Made by a program: the position numbers and the translations under genes. A model generated the notes under the pieces. That model was given only the letters and a program-made list of their open reading frames with translations. It was not told the origin of the DNA and made no database searches. Of a DNA stretch of 38,185 nucleotides, positions 24,150 to 31,946 are shown piece after piece. Source of the stretch: Leptospiraceae bacterium UBA2033 (lineage in GTDB: Bacteria > Spirochaetota > Leptospiria > Leptospirales > Leptospiraceae); the NCBI GenBank assembly GCA_002333425.1, contig DDBL01000123.1:1-38185 (forward strand). The letters run 5' to 3'. Position 1 is the stretch's first letter. Each line of letters begins with the position of its first letter.

Positions 24150-24911
24150 CTACATTCCAATCGCACCGCCGCCGTCTACGCGTAGAATTGTACCAGTGAT
24201 ATACGATGAATCTTTTCCAAGAAAAAATCTTACTGCCCCTGCAATGTCTTCTGGAGTAGCAGGACGTTTGAGTGGAATCATTTCTTTTAGTTTTACTTGG
24301 ATATCATCGGGCAATGCACCTGTCATATCAGTATGCACATAACCCGGACAAACCGCATTTACTAAAACTCCACGTCCTGAGAACTCACGAGCGGTTACTT
24401 TCGTTAATGCGATGACACCAGCCTTCGACGAAGAGTAATTAGCCTGTGCTGGTTGACCTGTCAGTCCTGAGATGGAGGAGATATTCACAATTCGCCCCGA
24501 CTCTGCTTTTAGAATTAACTTAGCAGATGCCTTGGTCATTAAAAATACACCTTTTAAGTTCACATCCATTACAAAATCAAAATCTTCCTCTGACATACGC
24601 ATAAGCAAGTTGTCTTTTAAAACACCTGCGTTGTTCACTAAAAAATCTAATTTCCCAAATGTCTCTTTGGTCTTAGCCATAACGTTTTCGCAGTCAGCGT
24701 ATTTTGTAACGTTACACGCTATACCGATTGCTTTGACTCCGTAAGTATCGGAAATTTCTTTTGCCGCCTTGTCGCAATCTTCTTGTTTTAAGTCTACCAT
24801 TACTAGACTTCCGCCGTCTTCTGCTATACGATTGCATATCGCGCGACCGAGTCCGCGAGGAGACGCTGTTCCTGTTACGATTGCTACTTTTTTTTCAAAT
24901 TCTTTTGCCAT
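24150..24911 (-). CDS. FabG-like short-chain dehydrogenase/reductase
   Basis: NAD(P)-dependent 3-ketoacyl or 3-hydroxyacyl reductase/dehydrogenase of 253 residues. The cofactor loop TGTASPRGLG (13-22) is two residues longer than the classic TGxxxGxG. NNAG is at 93-96, Asn118 in VNLKG, and the catalytic Ser146, Tyr159 and Lys163 (YSSSK) are present; the C-terminus reads SSYITGTILRVDGGGAIGM. DNLLMRMSEEDFDFVMDVNLKG-type wording is characteristic of FabG. First gene of the SDR-thiolase-DUF35-P450-lipoxygenase unit, with AAAGGA upstream of the ATG. In this setting it probably acts on a 3-oxo/3-hydroxyacyl intermediate that the thiolase makes or uses. Confidence 0.93.
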   Translation of the reverse strand: MAKEFEKKVAIVTGTASPRGLGRAICNRIAEDGGSLVMVDLKQEDCDKAAKEISDTYGVKAIGIACNVTKYADCENVMAKTKETFGKLDFLVNNAGVLKDNLLMRMSEEDFDFVMDVNLKGVFLMTKASAKLILKAESGRIVNISSISGLTGQPAQANYSSSKAGVIALTKVTAREFSGRGVLVNAVCPGYVHTDMTGALPDDIQVKLKEMIPLKRPATPEDIAGAVRFFLGKDSSYITGTILRVDGGGAIGM

Positions 24912-24940
24912 ATATAAGTCCTTTTGTTTTTTAAGATTTT

Positions 24941-24972
24941 ACCACCGATGAACACCGATTTTCACCGATGGG
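24941..24972. repeat. Family B repeat (CACCGATG type)
   Basis: Three near-direct units, ACCACCGATG, AACACCGATT and TTCACCGATG, lie in the 134-base gap upstream of the SDR. The same units occur in reverse orientation at 9655-9683. The rest of the gap (24973-25045) is AT-rich with no feature I can name. Confidence 0.65.
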
Positions 24973-25045
24973 ATTAGTTTGTAAAAAGTGAGTATGTTGT
25001 TAAGTTACATTGTAAAAATTGAATTCTGATTGTAAAATAGAATTT

Positions 25046-25819
25046 TCACATATACCCCTTCCACTCATAAGCCAAAATTCCAATCCATTCTTTTAGTGAA
25101 AAAGTTGTAGTATCCAAAGCGCCCGTCGATGGAACAAAAGTTTCCCAGTTAAATCCAGTTCGTAGACTGCGGTAGTCGGTGGGAAATGGAATTACGTCAA
25201 TGCCAAGTTTCTTGAAGATAGCTACAGATCTTTTCATGTGAAAAGCAGAGGTAACAAGAATTATGCGCTTTAGCTTTTTTTCTTCTAGAATTTTTTTTGT
25301 ATAAAGTCCGTTTTCGAAAGTGTTTCTAGATTCTGATTCGAGTAGAATTTGGCTTTGGGGAATTCCAAAATCGAGTAAAAATTTTTCAGCAAAACTTGCC
25401 TCTTTTAATTCTTGTTCGAATAAAATTCCAGATCCGCCGGTGAATAGGATGTATTTGGCTTTTCCTGCTTTCCAAAGGAGGATACTGTCTGTTAGCCTAT
25501 CTGCCGAGCCAGTTAATTCTACACGATTAGAAAATTTGCTAACAGTATTAATCATTCCTCCAAGAACTACAATCGCATCGGCTTGTTCTACGTTTTCGAT
25601 TGGAACAGGTGGAAAGTCTTTCTCTAAACTACTCACTAAAGAATCACAAACCGGAAAACTGGCGGCTAACCAGATTAGTCCGATGGGAAGAAATGCAAAG
25701 AATTTGTTTTTCACCCCTTTGATTTTAAATAGAACCAAAAAGATTCCAAGCACAATACAAAGCGGAAGAGGAAATAGGAAGACTGTTAAGATTTTAGAAA
25801 AAAAGAAGAATAGGTTCAT
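25046..25819 (-). CDS. YdcF/ElyC family (DUF218) membrane protein
   Basis: Protein of 257 residues. Two N-terminal membrane helices (about 5-25 and 38-58) are followed by a DUF218 domain with the landmarks DAIVVLGG (84-91), RLTDSILLWKAGKAKYILFTGG, ESRNTFENGLYTKKIL and VTSAFHMKRSVAIFKKLGI. E. coli members (ElyC, SanA) affect envelope integrity and peptidoglycan precursor use; exact chemistry is unknown. Its ATG overlaps the TGA of the alpha/beta hydrolase (25816-25819), so they are co-translated. Confidence 0.88.
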   Translation of the reverse strand: MNLFFFFSKILTVFLFPLPLCIVLGIFLVLFKIKGVKNKFFAFLPIGLIWLAASFPVCDSLVSSLEKDFPPVPIENVEQADAIVVLGGMINTVSKFSNRVELTGSADRLTDSILLWKAGKAKYILFTGGSGILFEQELKEASFAEKFLLDFGIPQSQILLESESRNTFENGLYTKKILEEKKLKRIILVTSAFHMKRSVAIFKKLGIDVIPFPTDYRSLRTGFNWETFVPSTGALDTTTFSLKEWIGILAYEWKGYM

Positions 25820-26724
25820 AATAATTCCCTTATTTTATTTAGTGTAAACTCCGTTTTCTCAAAAGGGAAAAAATGAGTTCCATCGGGGATAATGGTAACA
25901 CTCGACTTAGGATTTCCCTTTGCAATAACTTTTGCACGATAGGGAGAACAGACTTCAAACTTACGAGGTATAATGATATGAGTCTCCAGTTTATTTTTTC
26001 CATAATCGCGGAAACTTTTGAACGAGGGTGTACTAAAATGTCTTGCTTCAATTTTTGGGTCACAAATGAGTTCAACCTCGTCACCCGATTTTCTAAAACA
26101 CGATCTAAGATAATCTTCATATACCCGTTCATCCCAGTTTGCGAATGCAGAAAATTTTCGAAATACTTTTCGGACTTGTTCTATATTCTTAAAATTTCTT
26201 CTTCTCTTGAGAGCATTTTTCGCAATCGGAATTCCAAAGATACTCCCATAAACAAGAATAGGAATACTCAAAAAAGTTGGATCTAGTAAAATTAATTTTT
26301 TGAAAAGATTGGTTTTGCGTTTAGATGCCCTAAGCGCACTAGAGCCACCCATTGAATGACCAATGGAAATTATATTACTTAGATTTTCATGTTCAATGAG
26401 TGCAAGAATTTGATCGCGTAAAAAATCCCAACTAGTAAAATCATGGAAAACTTGTGACTGTCCATGACCCGAAAAATCAAGTGCGACTACTCTGTATTTG
26501 TCGCTAAGTGCCTCTATTAAATAAGAATAACATTCAGCACTATACCCATTCGCGTGGGTAATTAAGATTATTTGCTCTGTATTTGTTTCTGTATCTAAGT
26601 AAGATAGGTTTAGATTTTGAAAGTTGAAGAATTTACGTTTAAAAATTATGTTTGGTTCTGACTTTGATGATTTCACTGTTGACTCGTTTCCATAATGCGT
26701 CTTTGTCTGGGTGGAAGGTTGCAT
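25816..26724 (-). CDS. Alpha/beta-hydrolase fold protein
   Basis: Probable esterase or lipase-like hydrolase, ~302 residues. The conserved fold starts near residue 30: ILITHANGYSAECY (oxyanion region), VALDFSGHGQS, nucleophile elbow GHSMGG with Ser at about 124, and C-terminal catalytic His in PDGTHFFPFEK. The start is uncertain. The frame opens with GTG at 26730; ATG at 26724 has AAAAAAGG just upstream and is chosen; a GTG at 26676 is also possible. All of these overlap the 3' end of the adenosine deaminase gene (26639), by 38-92 bases in another frame. The N-terminal ~28 residues are Ser/Thr/Lys-rich and look unconserved. Followed by the DUF218 gene with an ATGA overlap. Confidence 0.82.
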   Translation of the reverse strand: MQPSTQTKTHYGNESTVKSSKSEPNIIFKRKFFNFQNLNLSYLDTETNTEQIILITHANGYSAECYSYLIEALSDKYRVVALDFSGHGQSQVFHDFTSWDFLRDQILALIEHENLSNIISIGHSMGGSSALRASKRKTNLFKKLILLDPTFLSIPILVYGSIFGIPIAKNALKRRRNFKNIEQVRKVFRKFSAFANWDERVYEDYLRSCFRKSGDEVELICDPKIEARHFSTPSFKSFRDYGKNKLETHIIIPRKFEVCSPYRAKVIAKGNPKSSVTIIPDGTHFFPFEKTEFTLNKIRELL

Positions 26725-27961
26725 AGACACCTTTTTTTAGAAGGTCGATTAATTCTTCGATGGTGAAGTTTAGAAAACGATAGAGTTTGAAATATTCATA
26801 AGAGAGGTTAACATCGAATATCTCCGGATCGTCTGTATTGATACAAGTATATACACCTTTGTCGTAGTATTCTCTGACTGGATGATTTTCTTCTTTTTTG
26901 ACGTATTTGCCTGTAAACACATTGCTAGTTAGGCAAATTTCAATTGGGATTTGGGTTTCTTTTAGAAAATCAACTAAGTCTGGATCTTGGATGGCGGAAG
27001 TTCCGTGTCCGATTCGTTCCACTTTTAAGTAGTTTATAGAATCCCAAATAGACCAAGGACCATCATCTTCGCCTGCGTGGATAACAGTGTGTAACCCTGC
27101 TTCTCTTGCTTTTTGAAAAACTTCCTCGTAGTCTTTTGCTGGACCGAGTAATTCTGCCCCACCTAGTCCTATTCCTAGAACTTCCGGATACTTTAGATTT
27201 AACACTCGGTTTAGATTGTTCATTGCGTTTTCTGCTCCGAATGTGCGTGAGACGTCTATGAGTAGTCGAATTTCAATTCCGTCGCGTTCTCTGATTTCAC
27301 GAATTCGATTCACCATTGTTTCGATCATTTTGTCAAAATCAATTCCGTTTTGAATAAACTTCGTCGGGGCAACGAAAACTTCAGTATAAATGATATTATC
27401 CGCTTTCATATATTCTGCAAGGCTATCAATCATAAATGAAAAATCTTCGTGGGACTTCACTGCACTTTGGATGAATAAAAATAATTGTATGAAACCGTTT
27501 AGATCATGGAACATGAATTTTTTTTCAAATTCCTCTTCACTTATTTCTACTCCATTTTTCTGAAACATTTCTTTTAGAGTTTGTTTGTTGACACAAGCTT
27601 CTAAGTGCAAATGAATTTCAGTCTTAGGAAGAGCTTTGATGAATGCCATAACTTCTTGTTCTGTCGGCTCTGTGTTTTTATAATTCGGATCGATAGTCGG
27701 AATGGTTTGAATTACTTCGTGTTTGTGATGTCCATTCGTAGAATGATTTTCCACAAGCCAAGCAGGTGGATTAGGAACTGTTTGTTTTAAAAGTATATCT
27801 CGTTCGTCGTGGAGAGTATTAATTTGTTTGTCGAATATAAGTTGTAAACCAGAGGAATACGGGCGATCATCTGGGAGTTTGCTTTTGATACGATTTAACT
27901 CGTTCACATCTCTGTCGATGATAGCAATTCGATTTAGTATTTGTTCAAACTTGGCTTTCAC
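26639..27961 (-). CDS. add: Adenosine deaminase (metal-dependent amidohydrolase)
   Basis: Converts adenosine to inosine in purine salvage; 440 residues. The zinc and catalytic residues are traceable: H117-x-H119 (EIHLHLE), HAGED at 295-299 with the metal His and catalytic Glu298, His319 (IGHGTSA), and Asp377-Asp378 (NTDDPEIF); LTSNV is also the ADA hallmark. The N-terminal ~105 residues are an extra charged, partly coiled segment that normal bacterial adenosine deaminases (~340 residues) lack. The frame starts with GTG and a weak Shine-Dalgarno; an internal ATG at residue 105, just before the catalytic domain, is an alternative. The start region faces a divergent aminotransferase across 183 bases. 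Confidence 0.9.
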   Translation of the reverse strand: MKAKFEQILNRIAIIDRDVNELNRIKSKLPDDRPYSSGLQLIFDKQINTLHDERDILLKQTVPNPPAWLVENHSTNGHHKHEVIQTIPTIDPNYKNTEPTEQEVMAFIKALPKTEIHLHLEACVNKQTLKEMFQKNGVEISEEEFEKKFMFHDLNGFIQLFLFIQSAVKSHEDFSFMIDSLAEYMKADNIIYTEVFVAPTKFIQNGIDFDKMIETMVNRIREIRERDGIEIRLLIDVSRTFGAENAMNNLNRVLNLKYPEVLGIGLGGAELLGPAKDYEEVFQKAREAGLHTVIHAGEDDGPWSIWDSINYLKVERIGHGTSAIQDPDLVDFLKETQIPIEICLTSNVFTGKYVKKEENHPVREYYDKGVYTCINTDDPEIFDVNLSYEYFKLYRFLNFTIEELIDLLKKGVYATFHPDKDALWKRVNSEIIKVRTKHNF

Positions 27962-28144
27962 GGTTTTCTAGTTAAAAAATAATTTACTAATTCTATTAAA
28001 TCTATTTGAGATTGTAAAGAATAAAGCATAAATTTGTATATATTTATATTTTTGTAGAAAGGCATTTATTGGCAATTCCCTTTCAATTTTCATTTCAGAA
28101 AAAATTTTTTAAGACGAAGTTTATACAAAAGGATTAGACATAGT

Positions 28145-29338
28145 ATGAGAACCATGAGAAAAACCTTCCTACCATTTGCTTTACCTTCTATTTCCGAGGA
28201 GGCAATTGAGGAAGTTGCCGCAGTTCTACGTTCCGGTTGGGTTACATCGGGACCAAAAGTAAAACAATTTGAAAAAGAATTTGCAGAGTTTGTTGGAGCA
28301 TCGCAGGCAATCGCTTTGAATTCTGCAACGGCAGGATTGCATTTGGCTCTAGAAGCAATTGGACTAACCGATGAGGATGCAGTTATTACTAGCTCTGTTA
28401 CTTTCACGGCTTCTGCGGAAGTGATTTGTTACTTTGGAGCACTGCCCCTTCTTACCGACGTAGATCCAATTCACAATATCATGACTCCAAAAACTCTGCT
28501 GGATTTAATTAATCGGGAGTGTTCTTGGAATGGGAAAATTCTTACTCATAATGCAACTGGGAAAAAAATTCGCGCTCTTATCCCAGTTCACTTGGCTGGC
28601 TACACTTGCGATATGGAGTCTTTAATTGAAATTGCGGATCGTTATAATCTTTATGTAATTGAAGATGCCGCTCATGCATTTCCTGCCATTCATAAAAATA
28701 GAATGATTGGAGTTTGGGGAGATTTTACTGTATTTAGTTTTTATGCAACCAAGGGAATTACAACGGGAGAAGGTGGGATGGTGACAACCAATCATTCCGA
28801 ACTCGCCGATAGAATTCGCCTTATGCGGTTACATGGTATTAACCGAGATTCTTACAATCGTCCTGGTTGGTACTATGAAGTGGTAGAAGCAGGGTTTAAA
28901 TACAATATGGCTGATATAGCTGCGGCTATTGGAATTGTACAACTCCATGAGGCTAATGGCTTTTGGGCGCGCCGCGAAGAAATTGCTCTTCGTTATAACT
29001 TAGCTTTCTCTGATCTCGTTGGGGTTAAATTACCATTACCCGATGAGCAAGGTAGACATTCTTGGCATTTGTATCGAATTGAAATTGATCCAAAGATTGC
29101 AAAAATAGGTCGTGATTCTCTTGCCGAAGAATTAAAAGAGCGCAATATAGGAACTAGCCTCCATTTTATTCCCATCTTTGAACATCCTTATTACAAAAAA
29201 AATTACAACTTCAATCGAGAGAATTTTCCTAATGCTTGTCGAATGTATGAAAAAGCTCTTTCCCTTCCCCTTTTCGCGGGTATGACCGATGAAGATGTAA
29301 ATGACGTAATGAGTGCAGTAAAAGAGCTTCTAGGCTAA
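28145..29338 (+). CDS. DegT/DnrJ/EryC1/StrS family sugar aminotransferase
   Basis: PLP-dependent aminotransferase of 397 residues acting on a keto-sugar nucleotide. Landmarks are GWVTSGPKVKQFE (31-43), LNSATAGLHLAL, DVDP, VIEDAAHA with Asp174, and the Schiff-base Lys203 in FSFYATKGITTGEGGM; the C-terminal region GTSLHFIPIFEHPYY is also typical. A ~15-residue insertion (WNGKILTHNATGKK) precedes the IPVHLAGY strand. Products could be 4-amino-4-deoxy or 3-amino sugars for LPS; GnnB, which aminates 3-keto-UDP-GlcNAc, is in this family and would pair with a MocA-type dehydrogenase like the one at 14727, a speculative link. AAAGGA 11 bases upstream favours the first ATG. Confidence 0.92.
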   Translation: MRTMRKTFLPFALPSISEEAIEEVAAVLRSGWVTSGPKVKQFEKEFAEFVGASQAIALNSATAGLHLALEAIGLTDEDAVITSSVTFTASAEVICYFGALPLLTDVDPIHNIMTPKTLLDLINRECSWNGKILTHNATGKKIRALIPVHLAGYTCDMESLIEIADRYNLYVIEDAAHAFPAIHKNRMIGVWGDFTVFSFYATKGITTGEGGMVTTNHSELADRIRLMRLHGINRDSYNRPGWYYEVVEAGFKYNMADIAAAIGIVQLHEANGFWARREEIALRYNLAFSDLVGVKLPLPDEQGRHSWHLYRIEIDPKIAKIGRDSLAEELKERNIGTSLHFIPIFEHPYYKKNYNFNRENFPNACRMYEKALSLPLFAGMTDEDVNDVMSAVKELLG

Positions 29339-29351
29339 CTAAATGTTAGCC
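29333..29351. terminator. Hairpin between convergent genes
   Basis: GGCTAAC (29333-29339) and GTTAGCC (29345-29351) pair perfectly around a five-base loop. It overlaps the aminotransferase stop codon and sits nine bases short of the flippase gene's 3' end. Neither strand has a strong T-run, so it would be a weak bidirectional terminator or an RNA 3' end protector. Confidence 0.55.
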
Positions 29352-29359
29352 TCAATCAC

Positions 29360-30337
29360 TTAGTTTGTTTGAGGTTTACCAGGTTTACCGTGTCTTCTTC
29401 TATAAGTCCAATAGAGATAAAAGATAAGTCCAGTAAAAGTGAGATTGATAAAAGAAATTAAATGAAGCGCTGTTGCGTAAAGTAAACCGTAACTAGAATC
29501 TCTTCCGATGAGTAAAAATCCTGAGATAATAGATGCGTGAAATACTCCGATTCCAGAAGGTGCAGACGGCACAGCAAGACTCATAGCTCCGCAGAAGAGT
29601 AAAAAGATTATTTCAACTGGGAGTAAATCTCCGCCTAACATTAAGTTGATAAAATAATAGTTTGCGAAGTAAAAAATCCAAGAAGTGGACGTTAGTAGAA
29701 CTGGGAATATAAACTTTTTGATTTGGAGAAAATCCTTTAAATCAATTACATGAGACTCTATATGCTCTTTATAGAATGTTTCTTTTTTTAGAATAGAAAA
29801 GATTTTTTCTGAAATGAGTAATATAAATCCATTTTGAAATCGAATTAAATACAGGCTAAATAAAATCCCAAGAATTATCAAACCGGAAACTGTAAATACT
29901 GCATAGTTTTGTTGGTCTGGTTTACTTAATCCAATGATAAAAAAAGAGATCACACCTGTCAGAATTACGAAAATAAAATCTATCACTTTTTCGATAAACA
30001 ATTTAGAAAGTAGATTAAAATACGGTACATCTGTTTCGGAACGACAGTAGAAAACTCTAAATAAATCCCCACCTCTTGCAGGCAAAACCATATTAGCCGC
30101 ATATCCAATGAAGGATGAGGATATTGCATGTTTGGCGTTGATTCTTTTCTCAAGTAAAAGTCGCCATCTAAAAGAAAAAATTACAAGTCCAATGAGTTGA
30201 GTGAGTATGATGGGAATGAGATAGATATAGGAAATTTTGTCTCCAATTTTGGAAAACTCTGCTCTAAAATCAAACTTTAAAGCTATAAAACTTACAAATA
30301 ATGCACTAATTAATATTCCTATAAATAACTTCTTCAT
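29360..30337 (-). CDS. Lysylphosphatidylglycerol synthase TM-domain (UPF0104/flippase-like) membrane protein
   Basis: Polytopic membrane protein of 325 residues with about eight hydrophobic helices. The family pattern is clear: IGYAANMVLPARGGDLFRVFY (about 76-96), a lysine- and acid-rich cytoplasmic loop, and the repeat-like C-terminal stretch MSLAVPSAPSGIGVFHASI followed by ALHLISF. This is the membrane domain of MprF without the aminoacyl-transferase domain; such stand-alone proteins are linked to lipid or glycan translocation, including AglD-type glycosylation. Convergent with the aminotransferase, 46 bases downstream of the HIT gene. The substrate is unknown. Confidence 0.86.
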   Translation of the reverse strand: MKKLFIGILISALFVSFIALKFDFRAEFSKIGDKISYIYLIPIILTQLIGLVIFSFRWRLLLEKRINAKHAISSSFIGYAANMVLPARGGDLFRVFYCRSETDVPYFNLLSKLFIEKVIDFIFVILTGVISFFIIGLSKPDQQNYAVFTVSGLIILGILFSLYLIRFQNGFILLISEKIFSILKKETFYKEHIESHVIDLKDFLQIKKFIFPVLLTSTSWIFYFANYYFINLMLGGDLLPVEIIFLLFCGAMSLAVPSAPSGIGVFHASIISGFLLIGRDSSYGLLYATALHLISFINLTFTGLIFYLYWTYRRRHGKPGKPQTN

Positions 30338-30383
30338 GATAGATATGTTTTAAAAGTTAGAAATTCAAGCAAGCAAGAAAGAA

Positions 30384-30728
30384 TCAGCCTGGAGGCCATT
30401 CCATTTTTCTGCCAGCAAGTAAATGAAAATGAATATGAAATACGGTCTGACCGGCATCGTCTCCTGTGTTCGTTACAATGCGGTATCCATTTTTAGAAAA
30501 ATTATTTTTCCTCGCAAATTCTGTCATTTCAAACACCATTTTCCCAATGATTGTTGCATCAGCCTCTGTCATTTTATCAACTGATTCAATATGTTTTTTG
30601 GGAATAAATAATATATGATTCGGAGCAACTGGGTTAATGTCATTGAAAGCAACACAGGTATCACTTTCATGGACAATATTTGCTGGCATCATTTTCTCTA
30701 CGATTTTACAAAAAATACAAACACTCAT
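30384..30728 (-). CDS. HIT family (HINT-like) nucleotide-binding hydrolase
   Basis: Protein of 114 residues. CIFCKIVEKMMPANIVHE at the start has the paired Cys of HINT proteins, APNHILFIPKKHI is the central strand, and the histidine triad H98-I-H100-F-H102-LLAG is complete. HINT proteins hydrolyse purine nucleoside phosphoramidates such as AMP-lysine. I use the ATG at 30728, backed by TGGAG nine bases upstream; the longer frame adds 29 residues that overlap the ROK gene and are not HIT-like. Sixteen bases separate it from the ROK gene upstream. Confidence 0.95.
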   Translation of the reverse strand: MSVCIFCKIVEKMMPANIVHESDTCVAFNDINPVAPNHILFIPKKHIESVDKMTEADATIIGKMVFEMTEFARKNNFSKNGYRIVTNTGDDAGQTVFHIHFHLLAGRKMEWPPG

Positions 30729-30744
30729 TTTTATACTCCAGTAC

Positions 30745-31647
30745 CTAAGGTTCAAAATGTTGAAATGCGAGAGTTGCTGCACCAAAACTACCGGCAACAC
30801 TTTTTCCAACTGCAAACTTCACATAACTAGCCAATACAGGAAAAATAATTTGATTCACTTTTTCTTCAAGACTTTTTCCAAACAAATCATAGGAAGCAGT
30901 TAGTCCGCCAACAAAAACTATTTTATCTGGATTTACTAAATGGATTACATTTCGAATTCCTTCTGCAAATACAGAAATTCCTAATTCTAAAATTTGGTTT
31001 GCATTTTTATCATTTTGACTAACAAGTTCAAAAAACTCTTTTGCATTCTCTAACTTTTTATTTGTCAAATCAAAGTAACGTCCTAATAATCCATTTGTGC
31101 TAAAGTATGCCTCTACACAACCGCGCTGTCCACATCCACATAAAGCTCCGTCTTTGACAACAGTGATATGACCCGCTTCCATTCCATTTCCTTTGTATCC
31201 GTTGAAAACTTTTCCTCTCATGACAAGTCCACAGCCAAGTCCTGTTCCTAAAGTGAAAACTACTAGGCTATTTGCCTTTTGCCCCTCTCCAAAATAATAT
31301 TCTCCTAAACTTGCACAGTTTGCATCATTATTAAAATAAACAGGAAGGTGAAATGTCTCTTTTACAAATGCGACTAACTCAACATTGTTTAGATTTTTTA
31401 AATTTGCAGACGAGATAATAATTCCTGTATCAATGTCAATTGGACCGGGTGTTCCTATTCCTATTGCATCAGCAGGTACTGCGGCTAAACAGTGTTTGAC
31501 TACAGTATAAATGGAATCTAAAAATTCTTTATTTGAAAAATTTGGATTTGTCGGTATTTGAAAATCAAAATAAGAATTCCCTTCTTTGTCGATTATCGTT
31601 CCCCGAATGCTTCCCCCACCAACGTCTATTCCTAAGTATTTTTTCAT
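30745..31647 (-). CDS. ROK family protein (glucokinase-like sugar kinase)
   Basis: Probable cytoplasmic hexose or N-acetylhexosamine kinase of 300 residues, with no DNA-binding domain. The ATP phosphate loop is LGIDVGGGSIRGTIID (5-20), the sugar site holds FNNDANCASLGE, and GMEAGHITV with CGCGQRGCVEAYFS gives the ROK zinc site (His plus three Cys). The adenosine region is IVFVGGLTASYDLF. All catalytic features look intact. Starts one base after the small unknown gene and sits in a tight minus-strand run with the HIT gene. Confidence 0.92.
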   Translation of the reverse strand: MKKYLGIDVGGGSIRGTIIDKEGNSYFDFQIPTNPNFSNKEFLDSIYTVVKHCLAAVPADAIGIGTPGPIDIDTGIIISSANLKNLNNVELVAFVKETFHLPVYFNNDANCASLGEYYFGEGQKANSLVVFTLGTGLGCGLVMRGKVFNGYKGNGMEAGHITVVKDGALCGCGQRGCVEAYFSTNGLLGRYFDLTNKKLENAKEFFELVSQNDKNANQILELGISVFAEGIRNVIHLVNPDKIVFVGGLTASYDLFGKSLEEKVNQIIFPVLASYVKFAVGKSVAGSFGAATLAFQHFEP

Positions 31648-31648
31648 A

Positions 31649-31903
31649 TTACTTATTGCACTCTTTTAGTTTTAATCTAGCTATTATTTTTTTCTTTTCT
31701 GCTTCCGAAAACTCATGACCGTAAAATCGAAGGAAAAGTTGAATTTTTTTTTCTAATTCAGGTAAGTCTTTTGGTAAGGAATACTCTGCAATTTTTTTTG
31801 CGGATTCAAACATGGAACTTCCTATTTGTAATCTTTCAAAGCCAGAAAGACTCATATACTTCTGGGTTAATTTTTTTTGAATTTCTGGTGATGTATCATT
31901 CAT
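31649..31903 (-). CDS. Small conserved protein of unknown function
   Basis: I do not recognise a named family in these 84 residues. The protein is charged and helical, with LSGFERLQIGSSMFESAKKI near the start and a LFLRFYGHEF signature (about 56-65) that I associate with small uncharacterised bacterial proteins. No membrane segment or cysteine pair is present apart from a single Cys near the end. Its stop lies one base before the ROK kinase ATG, so co-translation is likely. A 43-base gap separates it from the PrsW-like gene. Confidence 0.72.
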   Translation of the reverse strand: MNDTSPEIQKKLTQKYMSLSGFERLQIGSSMFESAKKIAEYSLPKDLPELEKKIQLFLRFYGHEFSEAEKKKIIARLKLKECNK

Positions 31904-31946
31904 TTTCGATTTCCTTCAACCAGTCGCTTATTATCTAATTCTGTTT

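Noticed and set aside
25839..26132. 97-codon frame inside the alpha/beta hydrolase
   Set aside because: It is out of frame with the complete hydrolase, whose catalytic motifs run through the region.
28000..28144. RNA gene or riboswitch in the ADA-aminotransferase intergenic region
   Set aside because: Only AT-rich sequence is seen; no stable hairpin series or known aptamer core could be traced.
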